Part shown: piece by piece, positions 1 through 8,276 of the stretch
Numbering within the stretch: the stretch's first letter is position 1
Layout of the letters: each line of letters starts with the position of its first letter
Assembly: GCA_015350385.1 (NCBI GenBank)
Contig: WNKI01000003.1
Span: 2,707,995-2,734,880, forward strand
DNA: 26,886 nucleotides
Origin: Aculops lycopersici
Taxonomy: Eukaryota; Arthropoda; Arachnida; Trombidiformes; Eriophyidae
Reading direction: 5' to 3'
Made by a program: the position numbers and the translations under genes
Notes under the pieces: model-generated
Told to the model about the DNA's origin: nothing
What the model saw: only the letters and a program-made list of their open reading frames with translations
Database searches by the model: none

Positions 1-15
1 AGAGAGAGAGAGAGA
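1..15. repeat. (AG)n microsatellite at window edge
   Basis: An uninterrupted AG dinucleotide run starts at the first base, so it may extend beyond the window. Confidence 0.9.
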
Positions 16-427
16 AATAAAAGAATTGTTTCGTTTGGGGCTCCAAACGCAGACAAACACCAAGAAACAAACACTTGTTGCTCCCTCAACACATCTCTGT
101 TCCCCTCCCTTTCTCTTTCTATGTGTCTCTCTCTGCCTCTCTCTGAATTCTGTGAAAAGTTATAGCAAAGAATTTCAATGTTTTTTCATCGTAGCTCTGT
201 ATCTTTGGACTTTGTAGATCCAGTTTTATTGCATTTTATTGCCTTCACTGAGCACTGTGCCCCCTAACAGCAACCAGTGGCCAATTGCACTTCTTCCTCT
301 TCTTTTCAATGGAACTTGCGCTACGACTTTTTGGCCATCATTCCACGACACCAAGCAACGACGTCGTCAAAGTTCCAGTGTTGACTTTGCGCGCGCTCGC
401 GCTATCTTTTTGATGCTTGCTGACTAA

Positions 428-470
428 CAACTTCTGAAGCCATAGAGAATGGCTATGGCTTCAGAAGTTG
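428..470. repeat. perfect 18-bp inverted repeat (hairpin), 7-base loop
   Basis: Bases 428-445 are exactly reverse-complementary to 453-470, leaving a 7-base spacer at 446-452. The arms contain TTCTGAAGCCATAG and its complement. Nothing recognisable flanks it. It could be a regulatory cruciform, a small foldback-element footprint or a fold-back artefact. Confidence 0.9.
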
Positions 471-1484
471 GAAAAGAAGAGGAAGGGAGAGAGCAAAGCG
501 ATAATAGTAATTAGGCATCTTGATATCGGAGATCAGAGGGAAGAAATCAAAGTGGCGGCGGCGGCGCCAGCCAAAGTTGAAAGGAGCTCGCGTACGCTTA
601 GTTGTCGGGCGCATAATTGAAGCCACTTGTTGCTGTTGTCGTTGTTTTGTGTTCTTGTTCCACTTGTTTAATGCTGTTAGATGCGACGACGATGGCGTCG
701 ACGACATCAGATGGGCGGCTCACATTGGATTTATATATATACACCAGCACACTCATGTAGGTTCACTTGGAGATGGACACATTACATGTGGACTGAACTC
801 CGGGAGTCGGCTCAATGGAAACGAGAGCATCTCTTGGTTTATTGCGATTACGGTTCATCTTGTAAACTACCGAAAGCCACAAGACGATGACAAGCTGCAA
901 ATGCAAGTTGCGACCACGACCACGACGATTAGTCCTTGATGCGCGCGCCGCAAACTCTGCCGCACTTGTTGCCGCAATCGCAATCTTCGACTGCTCACTT
1001 GGAGATCGAGTTTCGAGATAATGAACTTGGCCTATTCCTTGAAGGCGACTTGCGGCACCAAGTGGATCAAACGACTTGAGGCGCGCCCCTCTCTCACTTC
1101 GGCTCTCTCCCTCTCTCACCCAGCATACAAATGAGCATTCAAGAGATCCAATTTGTGGAATGATTCAACAAATGACAAACAAAACAAGGAGACCGACGAC
1201 GACGACGAGCCAAAACGCGTGGCCATCAATCGCGGCTGGCTTCGTTGCGTTACTTGGTAGTATTGTCCTCTCTTGAGTTGCTACAACAATTAGATAGTAA
1301 TTGTATGTGATTTTGGGTATCTTATCGCCAAACTCAATCTCCCATCGGCCGGGAGTTTTCTGGCTTTGGTTGTTTCGCTTGATTTCTGTTGATTCCATTG
1401 AGCAAAACAAAAATAAGCATAACTAGAGAAATTGGAGAGTTTTTTTGAGATCCTCATTCTATTGTATATTAGATATAAGAAACC

Positions 1485-2366
1485 ATGATCAACACAACCA
1501 CCTGTTTGCTGTTCATTTCCATAGCTTGCGCTCTATTTGGCTTAACGCTTGAGCAAAATTCCATTGGCAGCTCAGCACCTCAATCAATCCTAACCGCAAC
1601 CACAACAGCCGGCGGCAGCGTAATCCGGCTCAGAGCAAACAGGTTGCGGCGACCGGAGTTTTGTCGCGAAAGTTTGCCGAGGAAATCTGACGATCTACCT
1701 GCGCTTGTTGTAACGGCACGCGTCAAGGAGGTCTACCTGTCAGGTGAGGATGTGCGAACCTCAAATGTGACCAACATAACCACAACCGTTATCTTGAACG
1801 GAGTTGCCACAACCTCAACCCAATCGTTCTCGTCGGCGGGTGGCGCGAGCAACATCGGCTCAGATCCAAGGAGCAACAAGGCGTTGGTTAATATAATTCG
1901 CGTTATCAAGGGCAACAAGCAGCTAGATGGCGCCGATATAATAATCAGCGGATTCAACTCGAGCAGCTCAACGCCGTGCCCAAATTTTGTAAAACCAAAT
2001 GACACGTTGATCTTGTTGCTCAATCAGGAGGGCGAGCGGAGGTATTCAATTCAAAACAGCAACCTGTTGAGCATGAACTTGAACAATTTGGATCGAATCA
2101 ATGCAATTGCAGCCGACGAGCCATACAAGCGGCGCGGGCCCATCGAGGATATCTCCTGCGAAGCTCACTACTGTCCCTATGGCCGATGCGTGGTGGCCAA
2201 CGAGCGGACTGGCCAGCTCACCTGTCAGTGTCCCGATTCGTGTCCTCCCCTGCCGCAGCCAGTTTGCGGCTCGGACAACACAACCTACACAAACGAGTGC
2301 CACTTGATCAAGGAAGGCTGCAACCGGCGCCGTCCGCTTTTCGTCACCAAGGAGAGCTCGTGTTGA
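1485..2366 (+). CDS. agrin-like secreted protein: NtA domain plus one follistatin/Kazal domain
   Basis: Probable extracellular-matrix protein of 293 aa. Residues 1-23 are a signal peptide (hydrophobic core CLLFISIACALFGL). Residues ~60-210 resemble the agrin N-terminal (NtA) laminin-binding domain, a TIMP/netrin-like fold: ALVVTARVKEVYL, RVIKGNKQLDG, IIISGFN and the LLSMNLNNLDRI block lie in the same order as in agrin. Residues 225-293 form a follistatin-type EGF stub plus Kazal domain (CQCPDSCPPL, VCGSDNTTYTNEC), which directly follows NtA in vertebrate agrin. Full agrin continues with more follistatin, laminin-EGF, SEA and LamG domains; here a TGA follows the last Kazal cysteine. Start: ATG in good context (AAACCATG) directly before the signal peptide. 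N-X-S/T sites occur in the variable loop at 94-100. It is either a short agrin-derived gene or the first exon of a longer one, but I see no convincing splice donor near the stop. Confidence 0.8.
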   Translation: MINTTTCLLFISIACALFGLTLEQNSIGSSAPQSILTATTTAGGSVIRLRANRLRRPEFCRESLPRKSDDLPALVVTARVKEVYLSGEDVRTSNVTNITTTVILNGVATTSTQSFSSAGGASNIGSDPRSNKALVNIIRVIKGNKQLDGADIIISGFNSSSSTPCPNFVKPNDTLILLLNQEGERRYSIQNSNLLSMNLNNLDRINAIAADEPYKRRGPIEDISCEAHYCPYGRCVVANERTGQLTCQCPDSCPPLPQPVCGSDNTTYTNECHLIKEGCNRRRPLFVTKESSC

Positions 2367-2401
2367 TTCAATTGATTGTATTTAAAATATCGAGCAAATC
2401 A

Positions 2402-2407
2402 ATTAAA
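2402..2407 (+). terminator. possible poly(A) signal ATTAAA for the agrin-like gene
   Basis: An ATTAAA variant lies about 35 bases after the stop at 2366. No canonical AATAAA occurs on this strand before the convergent neighbour's stop at 2504, so this is the best candidate; a hexamer alone is weak evidence. Confidence 0.3.
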
Positions 2408-2473
2408 CTGAGCATTCAGTCCCCTATCGTGTTTATAAAGTCTTCTCACTTTATATGCAAGGGTAATTCGATA

Positions 2474-2479
2474 TTTATT
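2474..2479 (-). terminator. AATAAA poly(A) signal of the His-rich gene
   Basis: TTTATT on the + strand reads AATAAA on the minus strand, about 25 bases beyond the stop codon of the gene ending at 2504. The 3' UTR would be very short and lies inside the 137-base space between the two convergent stop codons. Confidence 0.5.
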
Positions 2480-2503
2480 TTATATACTCTTTATAAATAC
2501 TGA

Positions 2504-3058
2504 TTAACGCCTTCCCTTTCCGCCGACCGGATACTTGGCGTGCCAGCCAAAGCTACCCTTTTTACCTGTATGAGCGCCCATCTTCAACCAACCATGAGGA
2601 TAGTGGCCATGATGATGATGATGACCAGCCGCCGTGGCCATATCCTTGGCCGACACGCGCACCTTTGCATTCTCAATATTGTGAGAGCTCGACACTCTTG
2701 GTTCCACTTCAAGCTCTTGGTTGCGGTAGATTGGATTTCTCGAGTACAAAGAGGTTGGTGCATTACTGATAATCTCAATTGGCGCCATCTCGTCAGATAG
2801 AACTGGACTGGCGTTGGTCATTGCAAGCTCGGGAGCACCAAAAGAGGCTGCTGAATCCTGGCTGTTGTGATTTTCTTGCCGGTCGTTGTTGTTGTTGTTA
2901 TTCATGCTAATCTTCATAAATGATTTTGGATATCTCACCTGGTTGTGGTCACTTGCATCTTGGGGCGTGAACCTCAGCATGCCCGAGGTTTGCTGACTCG
3001 AGATTATCTGTAGCGAGACTAACACAACGAGGCACTTGATACGATTGAAATTTTCCAT
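2504..3058 (-). CDS. small secreted His-rich protein with a Gly/Lys-rich C-terminal motif
   Basis: 184 aa from the ATG at 3058. I chose this start over an upstream in-frame ATG at 3184 because it begins a classic signal peptide (MENFNRIKCLVVLVSLQIISS, cleavage near QQ). The middle is low-complexity and polar, with an Asn run (MNNNNNND). The C-terminal ~45 residues stand out: a His cluster (GHHHHHGHYPHGW), then LKMGAHTGKKGSFGWHAKY and the ending PVGGKGRR. That tail looks like a conserved short module and reminds me of uncharacterised arthropod secreted proteins ending in a W-x-MGA-x(2-6)-KG-x-FGW pattern, but I cannot name a family. The His cluster could bind metal. Dibasic residues only at the extreme C-terminus make a neuropeptide precursor less likely. 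It converges on the agrin-like gene. Confidence 0.7.
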   Translation of the reverse strand: MENFNRIKCLVVLVSLQIISSQQTSGMLRFTPQDASDHNQVRYPKSFMKISMNNNNNNDRQENHNSQDSAASFGAPELAMTNASPVLSDEMAPIEIISNAPTSLYSRNPIYRNQELEVEPRVSSSHNIENAKVRVSAKDMATAAGHHHHHGHYPHGWLKMGAHTGKKGSFGWHAKYPVGGKGRR

Positions 3059-3805
3059 CTTGACATCCAATTTTTCATTCAGTTTGAAGGGTGAGTTGTT
3101 AAAAGTTTTGTAGACGAATGGGTGTGCTGCTCTCAAAGTGTCAATCACGAATGAGAAGTGATTGGAGGAAATGTGATTGTCCAAAGATCAAACAGAACGA
3201 GGATTGAATCAACCTTGCAGGTTTCTTGGATAGTTTCTAGTCGATCGGAGGATCAGTCTACATGCGAGGTTAATTAAGTTCAATCCAGTTCAACCAAGAG
3301 GTGGGGTAACTCGATCCAATCCGATGCCAAGCAATCGAACTAAACGCCCACCTACAATCGGAGAAAAATCTCTCACGCCTAAGCTGCTCTCGGTGCAAGT
3401 TTACCCATCCAACTCGGCCATGGATTAGTCCTGATGTTGCCAGCTAGGTAAGTTGGACGCAGATTACAATGGCGAAAATCCTGTCCACCTGTTGGATCAG
3501 TAACCTTTTGTTCGCACTTTGAAGTCCGACTTTTCTCTCAACAGAAGACTTCTCGGCCAAAATTAGATTAGTTGCAGCTCAACTGTGACACTTTCTCACT
3601 TGAGCTTGTCACCTAAACTCAAAAGGACGACGCCAACATTGATGAACTCGAAGGCCAATCAACAAGTAGCTTTCGTCGATTGGAACAAAATCCTCGGGTA
3701 TGCTTCTTTTTCTCGATGAAGGCACCATGAACGGAGCAGCAGTCCATCTGAAAGGGCCACATATGACACCATCGATTCAGTTTAAACGCCATTATCGGCC
3801 GCCCG
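3059..3805. other. intergenic region between two divergent secreted-protein genes
   Basis: No supportable gene. This 747-bp stretch separates the His-rich gene (-) from the large low-complexity gene (+) and should hold both promoters. Both neighbours encode signal peptides. I see no clear TATA box. Open frames here (3619-3879 -, 3700-3930 +) have no recognisable content and overlap the real start at 3806. Confidence 0.5.
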
Positions 3806-6800
3806 ATGGTGATAATGATGTTTGCCCGGCATGCAATCCTTGCGGCCGATTGGGTGAGCAAAGTCAGTTTTTTAATCATCTTCCTCCTCGGCTCCCATGC
3901 TGCCGTTTCCGTTGGTCAGTTGACAGATAAAACTAGTTTTGAATCCAATGTAACGCAATCATCACAAATAACAAACTCAGCGCCACTTACAAGCAACCAA
4001 ACAATATCCGAGTCATCGTCGCAATTGGAGCCAATCTATTTTGGCGCTCAATATCCGCCAAATCATGTTTTCGCCGAGCTGCCACTTTCTCAGCCGCAAC
4101 CTGTTTATTACAACAACCAATTGCAACAACAATATATCACCTCAAACCCACAAGGCTCATTCTACACTCTCACCAACGATGACCAGTCGCCAAATTTGCC
4201 AACCCAACAACAGCAGCAGCATGAGGTCTACAAACAAACAAAACAACACAAATTCAGGTTACCTGCTCAAGTTGAGCAACAAAACTTGCCTGCCAATCAG
4301 CTGGAACAGGTGATTTTGCATTCGCCAGACTTCCAAATTGAGCACTCAAATGAGCCATTGGATCAAAATTTTGCACAAGATCCCCCTGATCATCATCACC
4401 AGCAACAGCAACAACAACAACAACAACAGGAAGCAAATGAAGAGTTTCAGAAACAACGCCAAGCTCAGTCGCTTGCGGCTGCCAGCAATCAGCAAAAGTT
4501 CCCAGGCTCAATGGATCCAGTTGACGCCCGTCTTGTCAAGGCCAAGGGTTATCAGTTGCCATCAATGGAAATCTTAAGGAAAAACCAACAATTGCAAAGC
4601 ATCCAGCATCCAAACTACAGACGCCGAGTGCCTTATCAATATAATCAACAAGGACGACCAGGTTTTACATCACCCAATCAACAAGTGGGTCAAAATCAGA
4701 ATGAGGCTACAAGACAGCAACATCACCAAAGTCAACAGGTTGTTTCTAAGGGTGAATCCAGTGCAGATATTGTCACTCCCCAGATACAATACAAACCTTC
4801 ACTTGCAAGCAGGCAACATCAACATCAACGACTGAAGCTTGGTCCTCAGCAAGCAGCGGATCAGTTTAATCTGACTCACCTGTTGAAACCCGGCCAAACT
4901 TTAGCGAGCGAAAATTTCACCGCTTCAAATCCTGATGGAGTTACATTGACTTTACCAGTTAGCTCTGCGTTGAATCCAATTGCAGGATTAACCACACAAA
5001 CGCAACGATTCTTAGTGCCAAAACCACTTCCGGCGCCTCAACCACTTGTTGTGACGCAGGTATCGCATCTCAAGAATCAGGTTAGCGTTTCGGAGATTGA
5101 GGATCTACTCAAACGTTTGAAGTCATTGGCAGTCGGCGCAGGTGACAAGGCGAAGGCTGAGAAAGTTGAGGATTTGGAGAACGATGACGAGCAAAAGGGT
5201 GAGGTTAAAGAGGAGAATGAAAGGGATGAGGATAATGATGACTTGAATCCAATTAGAGAATCAACCTCAGATCCAATGGGGAATCTTGTAGCAGGAAAAA
5301 ATAACTCAAAACCTTCGGCTTCCGAAGCAGATATGGTTTTTCTAAACAGTTTGGCGATTTTGGGCGACCAATTGAAGGGTGGAGCACCAAATTCTGACTC
5401 AAATGAGAATGATATTAGTGAGCGATTTTACGATGGGGTGGCGCCAAGAAATAAGCAACAAATGGCTGGTTCTCATTCACATACCAATGAAAACAATGCT
5501 AGTCAAAACGAAAAATCGAGGCAAATGCTCAAGTCGATTCCAATAGAGGTTTTGGTCGATCACTTGATGTCCGGAAGTCGCATGGCCTCGTTTGGGGTGC
5601 AGCATGGCGACCACCAATCGGCACCTGATGGTGTAAATGCAGCCGCTCTCTCAACAGGTGGCGAGGAAGAGGATGACGAGGACAGTGAGGAGGACGAAGA
5701 GGATGACCAAGATAACAACGGAACTTTACCCTTGGAAGTTGGCGAGTCTGCCATCAGTTTGAGTCGAGCAATCGATCCTAATACGAGTTTAAATTTTAGC
5801 TCAATCATGGATCACACAAATAGCTGGGTTCCTCTGGGTAGCCTGCCACTTGGAAGCTCGCCTAGATTGAAAGATGGATCATTTGGAGGTGATAACTTCA
5901 AGAATGGTGACAGCGAATCGCTACTCAAGCGACAGAGAGAGAAAAGGAAAAAGAAGAAGCGAAAGAAGAAGGTATTTGGAAAACCACTAGCATTCATCAA
6001 GGAGGCGGAGGATTCTGGGGTTGTTATTGGAGACAAGAGATTGAGTCGGAATGAGTTGATTAGATTGATTAAGTTATTGAACACAATGGCAAGCAAGCGC
6101 GAGAAAACCAAGGAGCGAGAGGCTAGCCGGAAGTTGCTCAAGTTCTTGGTGAAAGTTGCATTGGAAAATTACAAAAAGTCTATGAACCGTCGATTAGAAA
6201 AATCAACAAGTGGGACGACGAAAACTCAGAGGGGAGGGGATGTCATGCGTCAATCGCTTCGTTCCATACTAATGGGTCCTGATGACCAACTGAATGGAAG
6301 GCTGGCAAACGGAAGTAGTGGCAATCCAATGGTCCAGTTGGGACCAATGGGGGTTTCTATCCAGGTGACTGATGATGAAGAAAAAGTTGATGATAACGAA
6401 GAGAACCCCTCTACTCGTAAGGGTAAGGGAAGAAAGAGTTTTGGCGACGTTTCCGAAGATTTGGATCAATATTTTGATGGCGAGTTCTATGAGGATTTGG
6501 CCGATAAGAATGCTAATACTAATTCAAGCAATACAAAGTTGGAAACTATAGATTCGCCATCGACCTCTAATGCAACTACCGTCAAAAGCAGCAGTAGACT
6601 AAGGCGAGGCTCAGCCCGGAAGTTGGGGTATAAGCTTCCAGTGCCCATTTACGGTCAGCAACAAATCGAGGCCGCAGATGAGGACGACGTTGAATTGGAT
6701 CATGTGAGACTTCCCTTAAGCGTTCAATCGGCACAAATCGATCAACAGGTTGAGGGTATTGCCCGCGAGCGAGATGCAGCGCTAAGGAAACGCGAACGTT

Positions 6801-7888
6801 CTAAAGCCACTCGAATTCCACGAGGCAAAAAGAGGCGTAAAAAGAGACGAAAAAGAGGAAGGAGGAGGCAAAAGTTGAGTGATGTTACGAAAAAGCAAGA
6901 CAGAGACAATGACGAGTCTGAGGAAGTGGAAGTGGAAAACGACGATGTCGATGGTGAGCCACTAAACCAGAAGTCTGAATCTGGTTCAAAATCAGATAAC
7001 CGGAAGTCGCGAGTCGCACCAAACCCTGCTAAAAAATCTAGTGGAATAAAGTCAAAGGAGCGGAGGAGAATGCGTCACAAGCGAGTGAGGGACTCGAGGC
7101 AGGAAGTGGATAATCAGGGCGAGAAACCGGAGGAGGAGGACGATGAGGAGGAGAGTGGCGTAGGCGATGAGAACCAAGAGCAACAGGTGGACGGTGAAAA
7201 GGCAAACGACGACTCGATTGACGACAGAACAGTTGTCAAAGATAAGCGAAAGGGGGACGAGGAGGAGGGTAGGAATAAGAAGAGACGGAAACGGAGAAGG
7301 CGCAAGGGGGCAAGCAACAATTTAGACGAAGAGGATAAGAGAGACGAGATTCCTGCGCCCATCGTGAAAGCTTCAACTTTGAGTCTGGACGTGGACTCGC
7401 AGAGTAAGGCAACTTCCGGTCTGAGGTCAACCGAAAAGGAGCAGCACCGAAAACCAAAGGTCCCGCACAAATCAAATAGAAAGTTGGCTCCGGCGCCGAC
7501 TCACTCGCAAAAGAGAGTTATTGTGCCAAAGTCGAAGGATAAAAGCAGAGATTCTAGTGGTAATGATAATAGGAGATTGAGTAAGAAGTCGGGTAATAGG
7601 AAGGGTGAGGCGCTTAAGTTGCAACGACGCAAGAGAAAGGGAAAGAAGGATAGAGAGAAATCTATGAGGAGTGATAGCGACGAGCCGCCCGACATAATGG
7701 GCGACGATGATGCCGACTACTACAACGAGGGCACCAGTTACTCGAATGTTTGCGACGACGATGGCAAATGTCAGGTTAGCGTTCAGAGTAACAATCCAAA
7801 TATTGGAAAGGCCATTGAGAGCAACGACGAGACTGGAATTGTGAAGCAACTTGGCAAGTGGATTGAGAATCCCGATACAAATCGGTGA
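3806..7888 (+). CDS. 1360-aa secreted, highly charged low-complexity protein of unknown function
   Basis: I do not recognise the family. Start ATG 3806 (other in-frame ATGs at 3815 and 3818) leads into a signal-peptide-like segment (SFLIIFLLGSHAAVSVGQ, residues ~21-38). Residues ~40-430 are Gln/Asn/Pro-rich with a His-Gln run (HHHQQQQQQQQQQ, ~196-208). An acidic block (EEEDDEDSEEDEEDDQD) sits near 620-638. Four arginine/lysine blocks follow near 709-725, 1007-1023, 1157-1168 and 1272-1285 (KKRKKK, KKRRKKRRKRGRRR, KKRRKRRRRKG, RRKRKGKK), alternating with Asp/Glu stretches. Residues ~725-800 (LSRNELIRLIKLLNTMASKR ... KLLKFLVKVALENYKK) are the best candidate for a folded helical segment. The only two cysteines I can find are in VCDDDGKC near the C-terminus. 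The poly-basic blocks would fit proprotein-convertase sites or polyanion/matrix binding in a secreted protein, or nuclear localisation if the signal peptide is not used. One uninterrupted exon of 1360 codons with ordinary codon use supports a real gene. Confidence 0.75.
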   Translation: MVIMMFARHAILAADWVSKVSFLIIFLLGSHAAVSVGQLTDKTSFESNVTQSSQITNSAPLTSNQTISESSSQLEPIYFGAQYPPNHVFAELPLSQPQPVYYNNQLQQQYITSNPQGSFYTLTNDDQSPNLPTQQQQQHEVYKQTKQHKFRLPAQVEQQNLPANQLEQVILHSPDFQIEHSNEPLDQNFAQDPPDHHHQQQQQQQQQQEANEEFQKQRQAQSLAAASNQQKFPGSMDPVDARLVKAKGYQLPSMEILRKNQQLQSIQHPNYRRRVPYQYNQQGRPGFTSPNQQVGQNQNEATRQQHHQSQQVVSKGESSADIVTPQIQYKPSLASRQHQHQRLKLGPQQAADQFNLTHLLKPGQTLASENFTASNPDGVTLTLPVSSALNPIAGLTTQTQRFLVPKPLPAPQPLVVTQVSHLKNQVSVSEIEDLLKRLKSLAVGAGDKAKAEKVEDLENDDEQKGEVKEENERDEDNDDLNPIRESTSDPMGNLVAGKNNSKPSASEADMVFLNSLAILGDQLKGGAPNSDSNENDISERFYDGVAPRNKQQMAGSHSHTNENNASQNEKSRQMLKSIPIEVLVDHLMSGSRMASFGVQHGDHQSAPDGVNAAALSTGGEEEDDEDSEEDEEDDQDNNGTLPLEVGESAISLSRAIDPNTSLNFSSIMDHTNSWVPLGSLPLGSSPRLKDGSFGGDNFKNGDSESLLKRQREKRKKKKRKKKVFGKPLAFIKEAEDSGVVIGDKRLSRNELIRLIKLLNTMASKREKTKEREASRKLLKFLVKVALENYKKSMNRRLEKSTSGTTKTQRGGDVMRQSLRSILMGPDDQLNGRLANGSSGNPMVQLGPMGVSIQVTDDEEKVDDNEENPSTRKGKGRKSFGDVSEDLDQYFDGEFYEDLADKNANTNSSNTKLETIDSPSTSNATTVKSSSRLRRGSARKLGYKLPVPIYGQQQIEAADEDDVELDHVRLPLSVQSAQIDQQVEGIARERDAALRKRERSKATRIPRGKKRRKKRRKRGRRRQKLSDVTKKQDRDNDESEEVEVENDDVDGEPLNQKSESGSKSDNRKSRVAPNPAKKSSGIKSKERRRMRHKRVRDSRQEVDNQGEKPEEEDDEEESGVGDENQEQQVDGEKANDDSIDDRTVVKDKRKGDEEEGRNKKRRKRRRRKGASNNLDEEDKRDEIPAPIVKASTLSLDVDSQSKATSGLRSTEKEQHRKPKVPHKSNRKLAPAPTHSQKRVIVPKSKDKSRDSSGNDNRRLSKKSGNRKGEALKLQRRKRKGKKDREKSMRSDSDEPPDIMGDDDADYYNEGTSYSNVCDDDGKCQVSVQSNNPNIGKAIESNDETGIVKQLGKWIENPDTNR

Positions 7889-8276
7889 TACTTCTTTTGT
7901 AAATTTCAATCTAAAAGTTACCTGTTTGACTGTAAATTTGCTTGTGGAAATTAAGTTTATCTTTTTTAACATTCTCTTTGGTCATTGTTATTGGTAATCG
8001 TAGTTGACATTTTTAGTGTTGACTAATTTGAGAGCACAGATCTCTTGTGGCTAATACTGTGTTTTTTGCTCTGTCCTCTACGAATGAGTTGATATAACGT
8101 TTTCTAATTTACGTTTAGAATATACAAGGTACCGGTAATGTTTTTTTCAAGGTGATGTTTTTGAATGTGTATTTACAGTGTGGTTTTATATTACACAGAA
8201 TGTACAGTCAATCAAAGCTCATTCAAAATACGGGTGTGTTGACATAGTATAAGATGATAGTAACAATTAAAAAATC
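7889..8276. other. 3' intergenic region between convergent genes
   Basis: AT-rich 388 bp between the stop of the large low-complexity gene (+) and the stop of the carbonic anhydrase gene (-). No ORF of note. It presumably holds both 3' UTRs. I see no canonical AATAAA close to either stop; an AATATAAA-like variant lies on the minus strand near 8187. Confidence 0.5.

Larger units (their letters stand above)
1..1484. other. non-coding region upstream of the agrin-like gene
   Basis: I see no supportable gene here. Open frames (for example 520-939 + and 763-1119 -) overlap on opposite strands, have compositions driven by CGA/TTG-type simple sequence, and show no recognisable domain. The stretch holds an AG run at the left edge, a perfect 18-bp hairpin at 428-470, short CGA/GAC repeats around 680-705 and 1195-1210, an AT-rich TATATATATA-like patch near 731-741 and three copies of the decamer CACTTGTTGC. 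It probably includes the promoter and 5' UTR of the gene at 1485. Confidence 0.6.

Noticed and set aside
428..470. miRNA precursor
   Set aside because: The 18-bp perfect stem with a 7-base loop is shorter and more perfect than usual pre-miRNAs, and no flanking stem continues.
520..939. 139-codon open frame on +
   Set aside because: Composition follows CGA/TTG simple sequence, it overlaps an open frame on the other strand, and no domain or start context supports it.
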